Source: Streptomyces europaeiscabiei (GTDB taxonomy: Bacteria; Actinomycetota; Actinomycetes; Streptomycetales; Streptomycetaceae). Taken from it: a stretch of DNA of 64,000 bases. A program made the position numbers and the translations under genes. Positions 53,105-61,676 of the stretch are shown here, one piece after another. The notes beneath the pieces were generated by a model, which saw only the letters and a program-made list of their open reading frames with translations, was not told where the DNA came from and did not search any database. The stretch covers positions 2,108,001 through 2,172,000 of the forward strand of contig NZ_CP107841.1 of assembly GCF_036346855.1 (NCBI RefSeq). The letters are read 5' to 3'. The number at the start of each line of letters is the position of its first letter. Position 1 is the first letter of the stretch.

Positions 53105-53794
53105 CTAGCGATCCGCGTCCAGCGGTTCCAACTCCTCGTCGTCCTCCAGCTCCGGTTCGAGCACGAGGTCGTCGTCGAGGTCGTCGTCCTCCACGTCGTC
53201 GTCGAAGACCGCGCTGACGTCGAAGCGGCAGACGACCCTCTGCGGATCGACCCCTTCGAAGGGTGCCTCCAGCCACTCACCGGGCTCGGCGGTGTCGTCC
53301 GCCGCGGTCACCCAGAGCGTGGAGTCCCCCTCCTCCAGACCGAACTCCTTGTGCCGGGAGGCGATCTCGTCCGGCTCGAACTCCCCGAACAGCAGACCCA
53401 GCGCACCGTGCACCGTGCTCGCCGCCCCGTCGGAGCCGACCGGCTCCTCCGCGGCCTCCACCCGCTGGGCCTGTGCCAGCAGCCGCTGCGGTTCGGCCAC
53501 CGTGTAGTCCCGGCGGATCATCACGCTGAGCGCGCTGGGTTCCTCGGGGCCGGTGTACGGCGGCATGTCCTCGCTGCCGGGGATCTCGAAGGGAGTGACC
53601 TCGTCATAACGGTCATAGAGCAGTTCGTCGTACTCCTCGGCGGCCGCGGCCAGCTCGTTGAACGCCTCGTAGACGGCCGGGTCGTCCTCCCCCGACCGGC
53701 GTTCGACCGCCGCCAGGTGGCGGTCGAGCGCGGTCTTGACCGCCTCGGCGGCGGCGCGTACCTCGGCAGCGGTGGGCTGCGCAGCATCAGACAT
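53105..53794 (-). CDS. Conserved hypothetical protein with acidic tail
   Basis: A 229-residue cytosolic protein. It starts with a helical region (TAAEVRAAAEAVKTALDRHL), has a central EVTPFEIPGSEDMPPYTGPE segment and a beta-rich part (DSTLWVTAADDTAEPGEW), and ends in a strongly acidic tail (DDDVEDDDLDDDLVLEPELE). I do not recognise the family. ATG at 53794 has no ribosome site; TAGCGT lies 7 nt before it. It diverges from the DUF5703 gene with only 47 nt between the two starts. Confidence 0.75.
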   Translation of the reverse strand: MSDAAQPTAAEVRAAAEAVKTALDRHLAAVERRSGEDDPAVYEAFNELAAAAEEYDELLYDRYDEVTPFEIPGSEDMPPYTGPEEPSALSVMIRRDYTVAEPQRLLAQAQRVEAAEEPVGSDGAASTVHGALGLLFGEFEPDEIASRHKEFGLEEGDSTLWVTAADDTAEPGEWLEAPFEGVDPQRVVCRFDVSAVFDDDVEDDDLDDDLVLEPELEDDEELEPLDADR

Positions 53795-53841
53795 AGTGCA
53801 GACGCTATCCGTACCGGACCCCAGCCCGCACAATAGATGCG

Positions 53842-54030
53842 ATGCCGGAATACGAATTTGTCGACGTGTACGTACCGCGCGGGGTCTCCCGCAAGGACGC
53901 CACACGCCTGCTGACGGACCATGCCGAGTACGGACACTGGGAGTTGGACCGACTGAGCCTGCTGCGTGACGGCAGCCGGAGGGTGCGGTTGCGCCGACGG
54001 ATCATCCGCCAGGTACGCGCCACGTGGTGA
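53842..54030 (+). CDS. Small DUF5703-type protein
   Basis: A 62-residue basic protein, MPEYEFVDVYVPRGVSRKDA onward, ending in RRVRLRRRIIRQVRATW. Small size, a beta-alpha-like start and a basic C-terminus match DUF5703 proteins of Streptomyces (recalled). Function unknown; nucleic-acid binding is possible. There is no ribosome site; CACAAT ends exactly 7 nt before ATG 53842, which suggests a leaderless mRNA. It ends at a strong terminator shared with chpC. Confidence 0.8.
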   Translation: MPEYEFVDVYVPRGVSRKDATRLLTDHAEYGHWELDRLSLLRDGSRRVRLRRRIIRQVRATW

Positions 54031-54039
54031 GTGGGCGGA

Positions 54040-54086
54040 GCACAACGGAGCGGGCCCCGCTGGTGCGGGGCCCGCTCCGTTTGTGC
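54040..54086. terminator. Very strong bidirectional terminator, DUF5703 / chpC
   Basis: GCACAACGGAGC-GGGCCCCGC pairs with GCGGGGCCC-GCTCCGTTTGTGC over 21 bp with one bulge and a TGGT loop. Confidence 0.92.
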
Positions 54087-54099
54087 GCGCCGGGTCCGG

Positions 54100-55248
54100 C
54101 TACAGAGCGGCGGCCCGTGCCTTGCGGTAGATCAGGGCGCCCCCGATCAGTGCGCCCGCGCCCACCGGGAGTGCGAGCCCCAGCGGCAGGTCACCGCCGG
54201 TCTGGGCGAGCTGGGCCGCGCCGTCGGGCCGGGTGACGGTCTGCGTGCCCGGGGTGTTGGTGTCACCGCCGGCGATCTCACCACCGGGCTTGCCCGGTGC
54301 ACTCGGCTTGCCCGGTACCTGCGGGGACGCCTCCTCGGAGTCGCCCGGCGGGTTCTGGTGGCCACCACCCGGATTCTCGTGCGCCCCTCCGCCGCCCGAG
54401 TTCCCGCAGTCGTTGCCCGTGACCCCGTTGCCGATACCGATCACGCTGATGTTGTTGCCACACAGATTGACCGGCACATGCACCGGAACCTGTACGTGGT
54501 TGCCGGAGGCCACACCCGGCGAACCGCTGGTGTGACCGTCCGCCTGGGAGCCGCCGTGCGAGGAACCGTGCCCACCGTCGCCGTAACCGCCGCCGCCGTT
54601 GTAGCAGTCGTTGTCGGTGGCCGGGTTGCCGACACCGACCACGTTGACACTGTTGCCGCACACGTTGACCGGCACATGCACCGGAACCTGTACGTGGTTG
54701 CCGGAGGCCACACCCGGCGAACCGCTGGTGTGACCGTCCGCCTGGGAGCCACCGTGCGAGGAACCGTGCCCACCGTCGCCGTAACCGCCGCCGCCGTTGT
54801 AGCAGTCGTTGTCGGTGGCCGGGTTGCCGACACCGACCACGTTGACACTGTTGCCGCACACGTTGACCGGCACATGCACCGGAACCTGTACGTGGTTGCC
54901 GGAGGCCACACCCGGCGAACCGCTGGTGTGACCGTCCGCCTGGGAGCCGCCGTGCGAGGAACCGTGCCCGCCACCGCCCTGGCCGCCGCGTGCGTGCTTG
55001 CCGCCGCCGTTGGAACACTTGTTGCCCGCCGCCGGGTTGAGCAGTCCGACCACGTTCACCGTGTTGCCACAGGCGTTGAGCTCGGCCTCCACCGGCGCCT
55101 GCACGGTGTTGCCGGAGAGCACGCCGGGCGAGTTGGTGGCGGAGCCCTGCGCACCGGAGTCGGCGTGCGCCGCACCGCCGCCCGCCGCGGCGAGCACACC
55201 GGACGCGGCCGCCACCGTCATGAGGCCTTTTCGGGTGACCTGTCGCAT
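54100..55248 (-). CDS. chpC: Long chaplin with four chaplin domains and LAXTG sorting signal
   Basis: A 382-residue surface protein. Signal peptide 1-29; chaplin domains at about 39-78, 109-149, 175-215 and 241-281, each with two Cys (60/78, 131/149, 197/215, 263/281) and SPGV-SGN-VQ-PV then CGN-VNVVG. Gly/Ser/His-rich linkers separate them. A Pro/Gly wall-spanning region leads to LAQTG (347-351), a hydrophobic helix and a KAR tail for a class E sortase. Chaplins form amyloid-like films that let aerial hyphae leave water. S. coelicolor long chaplins have two domains; this one has four. Named by position next to chpH. Confidence 0.9.
   Translation of the reverse strand: MRQVTRKGLMTVAAASGVLAAAGGGAAHADSGAQGSATNSPGVLSGNTVQAPVEAELNACGNTVNVVGLLNPAAGNKCSNGGGKHARGGQGGGGHGSSHGGSQADGHTSGSPGVASGNHVQVPVHVPVNVCGNSVNVVGVGNPATDNDCYNGGGGYGDGGHGSSHGGSQADGHTSGSPGVASGNHVQVPVHVPVNVCGNSVNVVGVGNPATDNDCYNGGGGYGDGGHGSSHGGSQADGHTSGSPGVASGNHVQVPVHVPVNLCGNNISVIGIGNGVTGNDCGNSGGGGAHENPGGGHQNPPGDSEEASPQVPGKPSAPGKPGGEIAGGDTNTPGTQTVTRPDGAAQLAQTGGDLPLGLALPVGAGALIGGALIYRKARAAAL
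54463..54970 (-). repeat. 198-bp tandem repeats inside the long chaplin gene
   Basis: Units start at 54463, 54661 and 54859 (last one partial). The first two differ at only a few positions over 198 bp, with one change in the long common stretch. Each codes for one chaplin domain plus its linker (66 residues). Near-identity implies recent duplication or gene conversion. Confidence 0.92.
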
Positions 55249-55308
55249 TGCTGAATTACCTGCCTTAGCCCTATGTTCTGATCTTCTACACCTTGCCGGG
55301 AAACCGGT

Positions 55309-55343
55309 CGGCCCCGGAGTGCATGGCGCGCACTCCGGGGCCG
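55309..55343 (-). terminator. Terminator after chpH
   Basis: Perfect 14-bp arms (CGGCCCCGGAGTGC and GCACTCCGGGGCCG) with a 7-nt loop, between chpH and chpC, so chpC has its own promoter. Confidence 0.88.
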
Positions 55344-55380
55344 ACGGCTATTTCAGACCCTCACCGGGTGAGGCACAACG

Positions 55381-55614
55381 TCACTTGTTGATGCAGGTGT
55401 TGCCGAAGGCGGGGTTCAGCAGCCCGATCACCGAGATCGTGTTGCCGCACACGTTCACGGGGACGTGAACCGGCACCTGGACGACATTGCCGGACGCGAC
55501 ACCCGGGGAGCCGATCGCGGCACCCTGGGCCCCGGCGTCGGCAACGGCCAGACCCGCGCCCGCGAGAACCAGACCACCGGTGGCTGCCGCGACGGCGACG
55601 ACCTTCTTGAGCAT
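55381..55614 (-). CDS. chpH: Short chaplin ChpH
   Basis: A 77-residue secreted chaplin. Signal peptide MLKKVVAVAAATGGLVLAGA up to about residue 26, then one chaplin domain: GSPGVASGNVVQVPVHVPVN, CGNTISVIGLLNPAFGNTC with Cys56 and Cys74 forming a disulfide, ending INK. Length and ending match S. coelicolor ChpH. It assembles into amyloid fibrils on aerial hyphae and spores. ATG at 55614 has an ideal AAGGAGG site. Expression in aerial growth under BldN is known for relatives; I see only a partial match here. Confidence 0.95.
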   Translation of the reverse strand: MLKKVVAVAAATGGLVLAGAGLAVADAGAQGAAIGSPGVASGNVVQVPVHVPVNVCGNTISVIGLLNPAFGNTCINK

Positions 55615-55832
55615 TATTCCTCCTTGTAGGCAAAGCGACCCCAAGTAGCGAGTCACATCACCAGTAACGAGGAGGGAGTAATGGAGCTACGAGCTTATGG
55701 TCCGATTCACTCGACCCGGTCGACCTTCGTACAGGCTGCCGAATAGTGGAGTCTCGTTTCAGCGCGCAATTCCGGACAGAACAAAGGCGCTTCAGGACCG
55801 GTCCGGGACCGGCAGGCTCCCGTCGCGGAATG

Positions 55833-57158
55833 TCAGGACGCGTCGATGAAACGGTCGAGCACGCGCACGCCGAACTTCAGACCCTCCACCGGCACCCGTT
55901 CGTCGACGCCGTGGAACATGCCCGCGAAGTCCAGCTCCGGCGGCAGCTTGAGCGGCGCGAAGCCGAAGCCCCGGATGCCGAGGTCGTCGAAGGACTTGGC
56001 GTCCGTACCGCCGGAGAGCATGTACGGGACCGCCTTCGCGGCCGGGTCCTCGGCGAGCAGCGCCGACTGCATGGCGTCGACGATCGCCCCGTCGAAGGAG
56101 GTCTCCAGGGCCTTGTCGGAGTGCACGTCCTCGCGCCGCACCTTCGGGCCGAGGATCTTGTCCAGGTCGGCGAGGAACTCCTCCTCGAACCCGGGCAGGA
56201 ACCGCCCGTCGACGTGCGCGGTGGCCTCGCCCGGGATGACGTTGACCTTGTAGCCGGCACCGAGCTGGGTGGGGTTGGCGGTGTTCCGCAGGGTCGCGCC
56301 GATGAGCTTGGCGATGCCGCCGAGCCTGGCGAGGGTGCCCTCCATGTCCTCCGGGTCGAGCTCCGTGCCGAGCGCGTCGCCGAGTTCGTCGAGGAAGGCC
56401 CGGGTGGTCTTGGTGACCCGCACCGGGAACTGGTGGCGACCCAGGCGCGCGACGGCCTCCGACAGCTCCGTGATGGCGTTGTCCCGGTGGATCATCGAGC
56501 CGTGCCCGGCGGTACCGGCCACGGTCAGCTTCATCCAGTGCATGCCCTTCTCGGCCGTCTGGATCAGATAGAGCCGCCGCTGCTCGCTCACGGTGAACGA
56601 GAACCCGCCGACCTCGCTGATCGCCTCGGTGACGCCCTCGAAGAGATCGGCATGGTTCTTGACGAGGTGCTTCGCCCCGTACGTGCCACCGGCCTCCTCG
56701 TCCGCGAGGAAGGCGAGCACGATGTCCCGCGGGGGCTTGCGGCCGCTGCGCAGCCGATCGCGGACGACCGCCAGCGTCATCGCGTCCATGTCCTTCATGT
56801 CGACCGCTCCCCGGCCCCACACACAGCCGTCCGCGACCTCGCCGGAGAACGGGTGGTGGGTCCAGTCCGCCGCGTTGGCCGGTACGACGTCGGTGTGACC
56901 GTGGATGAGCAGCGCGGGCCGCGACGGGTCCTCGCCCTCGATGCGTGCCACCGTCGAGGCACGGCCCGGGTGCGACTCGAAGATCTTCGGCTCGAGACCC
57001 ACCTCGGCCAGCTTCTCGGCGACGCACTCGGCGGCCTTGCGCTCCCCCGGGCCCGAGTGGTCCCCGAAGTTGCTGGTGTCGATCTGGATCAGCTCGCGGC
57101 AGAGGTCCACGACCTCGTCCTCGCCGGTCACGCGCCTGCCCGTGTCCGTCTCGCTCAC
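55833..57158 (-). CDS. M20-family metallopeptidase/deacylase
   Basis: A 441-residue dizinc enzyme of the ArgE/DapE/CPG2 group. Metal ligands lie in LLIHGHTDVVP (His), WGRGAVDMKDMDAM (bridging Asp), LAFLADEEAGG (catalytic Glu and ligand Glu) and MFHGVDERV (His). A lid domain (about 190-310) has LTVAGTAGHGSMIHRDNAI. It removes acyl or amino-acid groups from small substrates in the cytosol; the exact one is unknown. GTG at 57158 follows GGGAGG by 8 nt, and the longer frame upstream has no such site. Confidence 0.92.
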   Translation of the reverse strand: MSETDTGRRVTGEDEVVDLCRELIQIDTSNFGDHSGPGERKAAECVAEKLAEVGLEPKIFESHPGRASTVARIEGEDPSRPALLIHGHTDVVPANAADWTHHPFSGEVADGCVWGRGAVDMKDMDAMTLAVVRDRLRSGRKPPRDIVLAFLADEEAGGTYGAKHLVKNHADLFEGVTEAISEVGGFSFTVSEQRRLYLIQTAEKGMHWMKLTVAGTAGHGSMIHRDNAITELSEAVARLGRHQFPVRVTKTTRAFLDELGDALGTELDPEDMEGTLARLGGIAKLIGATLRNTANPTQLGAGYKVNVIPGEATAHVDGRFLPGFEEEFLADLDKILGPKVRREDVHSDKALETSFDGAIVDAMQSALLAEDPAAKAVPYMLSGGTDAKSFDDLGIRGFGFAPLKLPPELDFAGMFHGVDERVPVEGLKFGVRVLDRFIDAS

Positions 57159-57357
57159 GCTGGTTCCTCCCGCTGTCGCTGCTGGTGGTTCCCCCTCATA
57201 CTCCTCCTGCCCCGCCACTCGCCCCAAGACCGGGACCGGCCCGTCACAAGCCGTTCACGCCCCGCCCGCCCCCGTGACGGGGGTGATCGGAGGCCCCGGA
57301 AGACCTGGTAATGTTTCCTTCGTCGCCGCGGGGGAAACTCCGCACGACAGACACCTT

Positions 57358-57442
57358 GTCCGGGTGGCGGAATGGCAGACGCGCTAGCTTGAGGTGCTAG
57401 TGCCCTTTATCGGGCGTGGGGGTTCAAGTCCCCCCTCGGACA
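57358..57442 (+). tRNA. tRNA-Leu (GAG anticodon)
   Basis: The acceptor stem GTCCGGG pairs with CTCGGAC. The anticodon stem CTAGC/GCTAG encloses loop TTGAGGT with anticodon GAG at 57391-57393. A long variable arm (TGCCCTTTATCGGGCG) marks a class II tRNA. The T-arm is GGGGGTTCAAGTCCCCC. CCA is not encoded. It reads CUC (and CUU) codons. Confidence 0.97.
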
Positions 57443-57450
57443 CATAGTGG

Positions 57451-57482
57451 CGAAGGCCGCGACCATCAGGTCGCGGCCTTCG
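57451..57482 (+). terminator. Terminator after tRNA-Leu
   Basis: Perfect 14-bp arms (CGAAGGCCGCGACC and GGTCGCGGCCTTCG) with an ATCA loop. Confidence 0.92.
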
Positions 57483-57723
57483 AGCGTTAAACTGGCCAAA
57501 TGTGGGCCACGTCTCCTGCCACCAGAAAACCCCAGGTCACGGCCCATCCCGGCACCCCTCCCGGCTGTCCGGCGGACGCCCCCGCTTGGCCGACACGACA
57601 GGCCGTAGTCACCCGAGCACTACAGTATTGGGCTTGTTCGGTGCCGATACGGAAATATCCCCAGGCAGACCTGCGGGCCCGTCGGTGCCCCCGGATGGTC
57701 CGGGTTCGAGAGGCGAGGATCCG

Positions 57724-60700
57724 ATGGCCGCCGTATACGAGAGTCCCGACCTGACGCTGCTCGACGGCGAGCTGGCGGAGGGAGCCGGGGGCTTCGGCGG
57801 GGCGGCGCGATTCACGGCCGGTCCGGCGGCCTCCCCGCGCACACTCGTCGATGTCTTCGAGGCGTCCGTACGGTCCTACCCGGACGAGCCCGCGCTGGAC
57901 GACGGGAAGCGGCGGCTGACCTATCGCGCACTGGCGGTCGAGGTGGAGAACCTGCGGCGGCGGCTGGGGGCGGCGGGGGTCGGGCTCGGGGACCGGGTCG
58001 GGGTGCGGGTGCCGTCGGGCACGAACGAGCTGTATGTCGCCGTCCTCGCGGTGCTCGCCGCCGGGGCCGCCTATGTACCCGTCGACGCAGAGGACCCCGA
58101 TGAGCGGGCCGAGCTGGTGTTCGGCGAGGCGGAGGTGCGGGCGGTCGTCGGAGCCGGGCACCGGCTGACCGTCAACGGAGCGTCCGACTCCCCCGCCGCC
58201 AGGCCCGGGGTCGAGCACGACGCGTGGATCATCTTCACCTCCGGGTCGACCGGGAAGCCCAAGGGTGTGGCCGTGAGCCACCGCAGCGCGGCCGCGTTCG
58301 TGGACGCCGAGGCGGAGCTGTTCCTGACGGAGGAGCCGATCGGGCCCGGGGACCGGGTGATGGCCGGCCTCTCGGTGGCCTTCGACGCGTCCTGCGAGGA
58401 GATGTGGCTGGCCTGGCGGTACGGGGCCTGTCTGGTGCCGGTGCCGCGCTCGCAGGTCAGGAGCGGCGCCGATCTGGGGCCCTGGCTCGTCGAGCAGGAG
58501 ATCACGGTCGTGTCGACCGTGCCGACGCTGGCCGCGCTCTGGGAACCCGAGGCCCTGGGCGACGTACGGCTGCTGATCTTCGGCGGTGAGGCCTGCCCGC
58601 CGGAGCTGGCGCAGCGGCTGGTGACGGAGGGGCGCGAGGTCTGGAACACCTACGGGCCGACCGAGGCCACCGTCGTCGCCTGCGCCTCGCTGATGTCCGG
58701 CGAGGAGCCGATCCGGATCGGGCTGCCGCTCGACGGGTGGGAGCTGGCCGTCGTCGACGAGGCCGGGGAGCCCGTGGCGATGGGTGACAGCGGGCAGCTC
58801 GTGATCGGTGGCGTGGGGCTCGCGCGGTATCTCGACGCCGAGAAGGACGCGGAGAAGTACGCGCCGCTGGAGTCGCTGGGCTGGGAGCGCGCCTATCGCA
58901 GCGGTGATCTGGTGAAGGCCGAGCCCGAGGGGCTGGTCTTCCTCGGGCGGGCCGACGAGCAGATCAAACTCGGCGGGCGGCGGATCGAGCTGGGCGAGGT
59001 CGACGCCGCGCTGCAGGGGCTGCCCGGGGTCGCGGGCGCCGCGGCGGCCGTAAGGACCGCGCGGAGCGGGAACCAGCTGCTCGTCGGCTATGTGGTGACC
59101 CAGGACGGCTGGGACCAGGCCACGGCCGTGGAGAAGCTGCGGGCCGAGCTGCCCGCCGCGTTGGTGCCGCTGCTGGCGCCGGTGGCCGAGCTGCCGACCC
59201 GGACGTCCGGGAAGGTCGACCGGAACGCCCTGCCGTGGCCGCTGGCCGATCTGGAGACCGCCGGGCCGGCCGAGGATCTGTACGGGACCGAGGCGTGGCT
59301 CGCCGAGCAGTGGGCCGAGGTGCTGGGCGTCCCGGTCGGCAGTGCGCAGGACGACTTCTTCGCGATCGGCGGCGGCAGCCTGGGCGCCGCCCAGCTGACG
59401 ACGCTGCTGCGGAGCCGGTATCCGAGCGTCGCGGTGGTGGACATCTACCAGCGGCCCACGCTCAGAAAGCTGGCCCGGTATCTGGAGGAGTCCCGCGAGG
59501 AGGACGGTTCCAGCCGGGCGGTGGCACCCGTGCCCGTGCGAGCGCGGTTCGTGCAGCTCCTGCTGCTCGTCCCGCTGTTCACGCTGCTCGGGCTGCGCTG
59601 GATCGTGCCGCTGGCCGCACTGGGGAATCTGCTCGGGCCGTACGCCTGGCTGCCGACCGCGTCCTGGTGGGCCGTGGCGGCCGGGGCGGTGCTGTTCTAC
59701 TCCCCGCCGGGGCGGCTGGCGATCGCGGCGGGCGGTGCGCGGCTGCTGCTGCGCGGGGTCGAGCCCGGGCGGTACGCGCGCGGCGGGAGCGTGCACCTGC
59801 GGCTGTGGGCGGCCGAGCGGCTGGCCGAGTTCAGTGGGGCGACCTCGCTGACCGGGGTGTGGCTGGAGCGGTACGCGCGGGCGCTGGGCGCCAGGGTCGG
59901 GGCCGAAGTCGACCTGCACACGCTGCCGCCGGTGACCGGGATGCTCAAGCTCGGGCGGGGCGCTGCCGTGGAGTCCGAGGTGGATCTCTCCGGATACTGG
60001 CTGGACGGGGACCGGCTGGAGGTCGGCCCCGTCAGGGTGGGCGCCGGCGCGGTCGTCGGGACGCGGAGCATGCTGCTGCCGGGCGCCAGGGTCGGCAAGC
60101 GGGCGGAGGTGGCGCCCGGGTCGGCCGTGGCCGGGCAGGTCCCCACCGGGCAGCGCTGGGCCGGGGCACCGGCGGTCAAGCTGGGCAAGGCGAAGCGGAA
60201 CTGGCCCAAGGAACGGCCGCAGCGGGGCCTGTTCTGGCGGGTGTCGTACGGCGTGACGGGGGTCGGGCTGACCGCGCTGCCGGTGCTCGCCGGGGTCGCC
60301 TCGCTGGCCGTGCTGAGTCTGTTCGTGGCCGCGGACACGGGGCTCGGCGCAGCCGTGCGGGGTGCGGCGCTCGGGCTGGTGCCGGCCACGCTCGCGTTCG
60401 GGGCGGCGTACGCGCTGCTGCTGCTCGTCGCCGTACGGGTGCTGAGTCTGGGGCTGCGGGAGGGCACGCACCCGACGCACAGCCGGGTGGGGTGGCAGGC
60501 GTGGACGGTCACGCAGCTGATGGACCGATCGCGGCAGACGCTGTTCCCGCTGTACGCCGGGCTGGTCACGCCGGTGTGGCTGCGGCTGCTCGGGATGCGG
60601 ATCGGGAAGGGCGCCGAGGTGTCCACCGTCCTCGCGCTGCCGAGTCTGACGACGGTCGGCGACGGGGCGTTCCTCGCGGACGACACGCTGACCGCGCCGT

Positions 60701-61599
60701 ACGAGCTGGGGGGTGGCTGGCTGCGGATCGGACGGGCCGAGATCGGGCGGCGGGCGTTCCTCGGGAACTCCGGGATGACCGCGCCGGGCCGGTCCGTGCC
60801 GGAGGGCGGCCTGGTGGGTGTGTTGTCGGCGACGCCGAAGAAGGCCAAGAAGGGCAGCTCGTATCTGGGGCTGCCGCCGGTGAAGCTGCCCCGGTCGGCC
60901 GCGGACGGTGACCAGAGCCTGACGTACGAGCCGCCCGCGCGGCTGCTGTGGGCGCGGGCCCTGGTGGAGCTGTGCCGGATCGTGCCGGTGTTCTGCTCGG
61001 CGGGGCTCGCGCTGCTGACGGTGGCGGCGCTGAGCGTGCTGGACGGCTGGGCGTGGCTGCTGGGCGGCGTCGTGCTGCTCGGGGCGGGCGTGCTGGCGTG
61101 TGGGGTGTCCGTCGTCGCGAAGTGGCTGCTCGTGGGACGGCACCGCAGCGGTGAGCATCCGCTGTGGAGCGGTTTCGTGTGGCGCAACGAGCTGGCGGAC
61201 ACCTTCGTGGAGGTGCTGGCCGTGCCGTGGCTGGCCGGGTCGGTGCCGGGTACGCCGGTGCTGAACGTATGGCTGCGCGGGCTCGGGGCGAGGATCGGCA
61301 AGGGGGTGTGGATCGAGAGTTACTGGCTACCCGAGACCGACCTCGTCACGCTCGGCGACGGGGCGACGGTGAACCGGGGGTGCGTGCTCCAGACCCACCT
61401 CTTCCACGACCGGATCTTGCGGACGGATACTGTTGAGCTCCGTGAGGGTGCCACCTTGGGCCCGGGCGGCATCGTCCTGCCCGGCAGCGTGGTCGGGGCC
61501 CGCACCACGCTGGGTCCGGCGTCGCTGGTCATGGCCGCGGAGTCCGTTCCAGACGACACCCGGTGGCTGGGCAACCCGATCGAAGCATGGCGCCGCTGA
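57724..61599 (+). CDS. Pls/PosA-type membrane-bound non-ribosomal poly(amino acid) synthetase
   Basis: A 1291-residue protein laid out like epsilon-poly-L-lysine synthetase. Adenylation domain about 40-505: IIFTSGSTGKPKGVAVSHRS, AFDASCEEMW, NTYGPTEAT, YRSGDLVKAEPEGLVFLGR and RTSGKVDRN. Carrier domain with Ser552 (FFAIGGGSLGAAQ) for phosphopantetheine. Then six membrane helices in three pairs (near 605-670, 840-912, 1085-1140) alternating with three left-handed beta-helix-like tandem C-domains (about 710-820, 950-1060, 1150-1291). It should activate one amino acid and link it to a chain of variable length at the membrane. ATG at 57724 follows GCGAGG. The substrate amino acid is unknown. An M1 peptidase gene follows. 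Confidence 0.92.
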   Translation: MAAVYESPDLTLLDGELAEGAGGFGGAARFTAGPAASPRTLVDVFEASVRSYPDEPALDDGKRRLTYRALAVEVENLRRRLGAAGVGLGDRVGVRVPSGTNELYVAVLAVLAAGAAYVPVDAEDPDERAELVFGEAEVRAVVGAGHRLTVNGASDSPAARPGVEHDAWIIFTSGSTGKPKGVAVSHRSAAAFVDAEAELFLTEEPIGPGDRVMAGLSVAFDASCEEMWLAWRYGACLVPVPRSQVRSGADLGPWLVEQEITVVSTVPTLAALWEPEALGDVRLLIFGGEACPPELAQRLVTEGREVWNTYGPTEATVVACASLMSGEEPIRIGLPLDGWELAVVDEAGEPVAMGDSGQLVIGGVGLARYLDAEKDAEKYAPLESLGWERAYRSGDLVKAEPEGLVFLGRADEQIKLGGRRIELGEVDAALQGLPGVAGAAAAVRTARSGNQLLVGYVVTQDGWDQATAVEKLRAELPAALVPLLAPVAELPTRTSGKVDRNALPWPLADLETAGPAEDLYGTEAWLAEQWAEVLGVPVGSAQDDFFAIGGGSLGAAQLTTLLRSRYPSVAVVDIYQRPTLRKLARYLEESREEDGSSRAVAPVPVRARFVQLLLLVPLFTLLGLRWIVPLAALGNLLGPYAWLPTASWWAVAAGAVLFYSPPGRLAIAAGGARLLLRGVEPGRYARGGSVHLRLWAAERLAEFSGATSLTGVWLERYARALGARVGAEVDLHTLPPVTGMLKLGRGAAVESEVDLSGYWLDGDRLEVGPVRVGAGAVVGTRSMLLPGARVGKRAEVAPGSAVAGQVPTGQRWAGAPAVKLGKAKRNWPKERPQRGLFWRVSYGVTGVGLTALPVLAGVASLAVLSLFVAADTGLGAAVRGAALGLVPATLAFGAAYALLLLVAVRVLSLGLREGTHPTHSRVGWQAWTVTQLMDRSRQTLFPLYAGLVTPVWLRLLGMRIGKGAEVSTVLALPSLTTVGDGAFLADDTLTAPYELGGGWLRIGRAEIGRRAFLGNSGMTAPGRSVPEGGLVGVLSATPKKAKKGSSYLGLPPVKLPRSAADGDQSLTYEPPARLLWARALVELCRIVPVFCSAGLALLTVAALSVLDGWAWLLGGVVLLGAGVLACGVSVVAKWLLVGRHRSGEHPLWSGFVWRNELADTFVEVLAVPWLAGSVPGTPVLNVWLRGLGARIGKGVWIESYWLPETDLVTLGDGATVNRGCVLQTHLFHDRILRTDTVELREGATLGPGGIVLPGSVVGARTTLGPASLVMAAESVPDDTRWLGNPIEAWRR

Positions 61600-61676
61600 A
61601 TGCGGCTCGTGCGACGTCGGGGTACTCGGGGGACGATGGACGTCGTACGAGAGCTGAGCGGGGAGCAGAAGCGGCA

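Larger units (their letters stand above)
57159..57723. other. Intergenic region with tRNA-Leu and pls-like promoter side
   Basis: It holds the tRNA gene (57358-57442), its terminator (57451-57482) and about 240 nt before the Pls-like gene. TACAGT near 57625 is a possible -10 box without a clear -35. No further gene is seen. Confidence 0.6.

Noticed and set aside
55640..55690. BldN-type promoter before chpH
   Set aside because: CGTTAC fits the -35 with one mismatch, but the -10 at the right distance (TACTTG) is poor.
57487..61158. Long minus-strand open frame opposite the Pls-like gene
   Set aside because: Pro/Gly/Arg/His-rich translation with no domain; the plus strand has a full synthetase with all core motifs.
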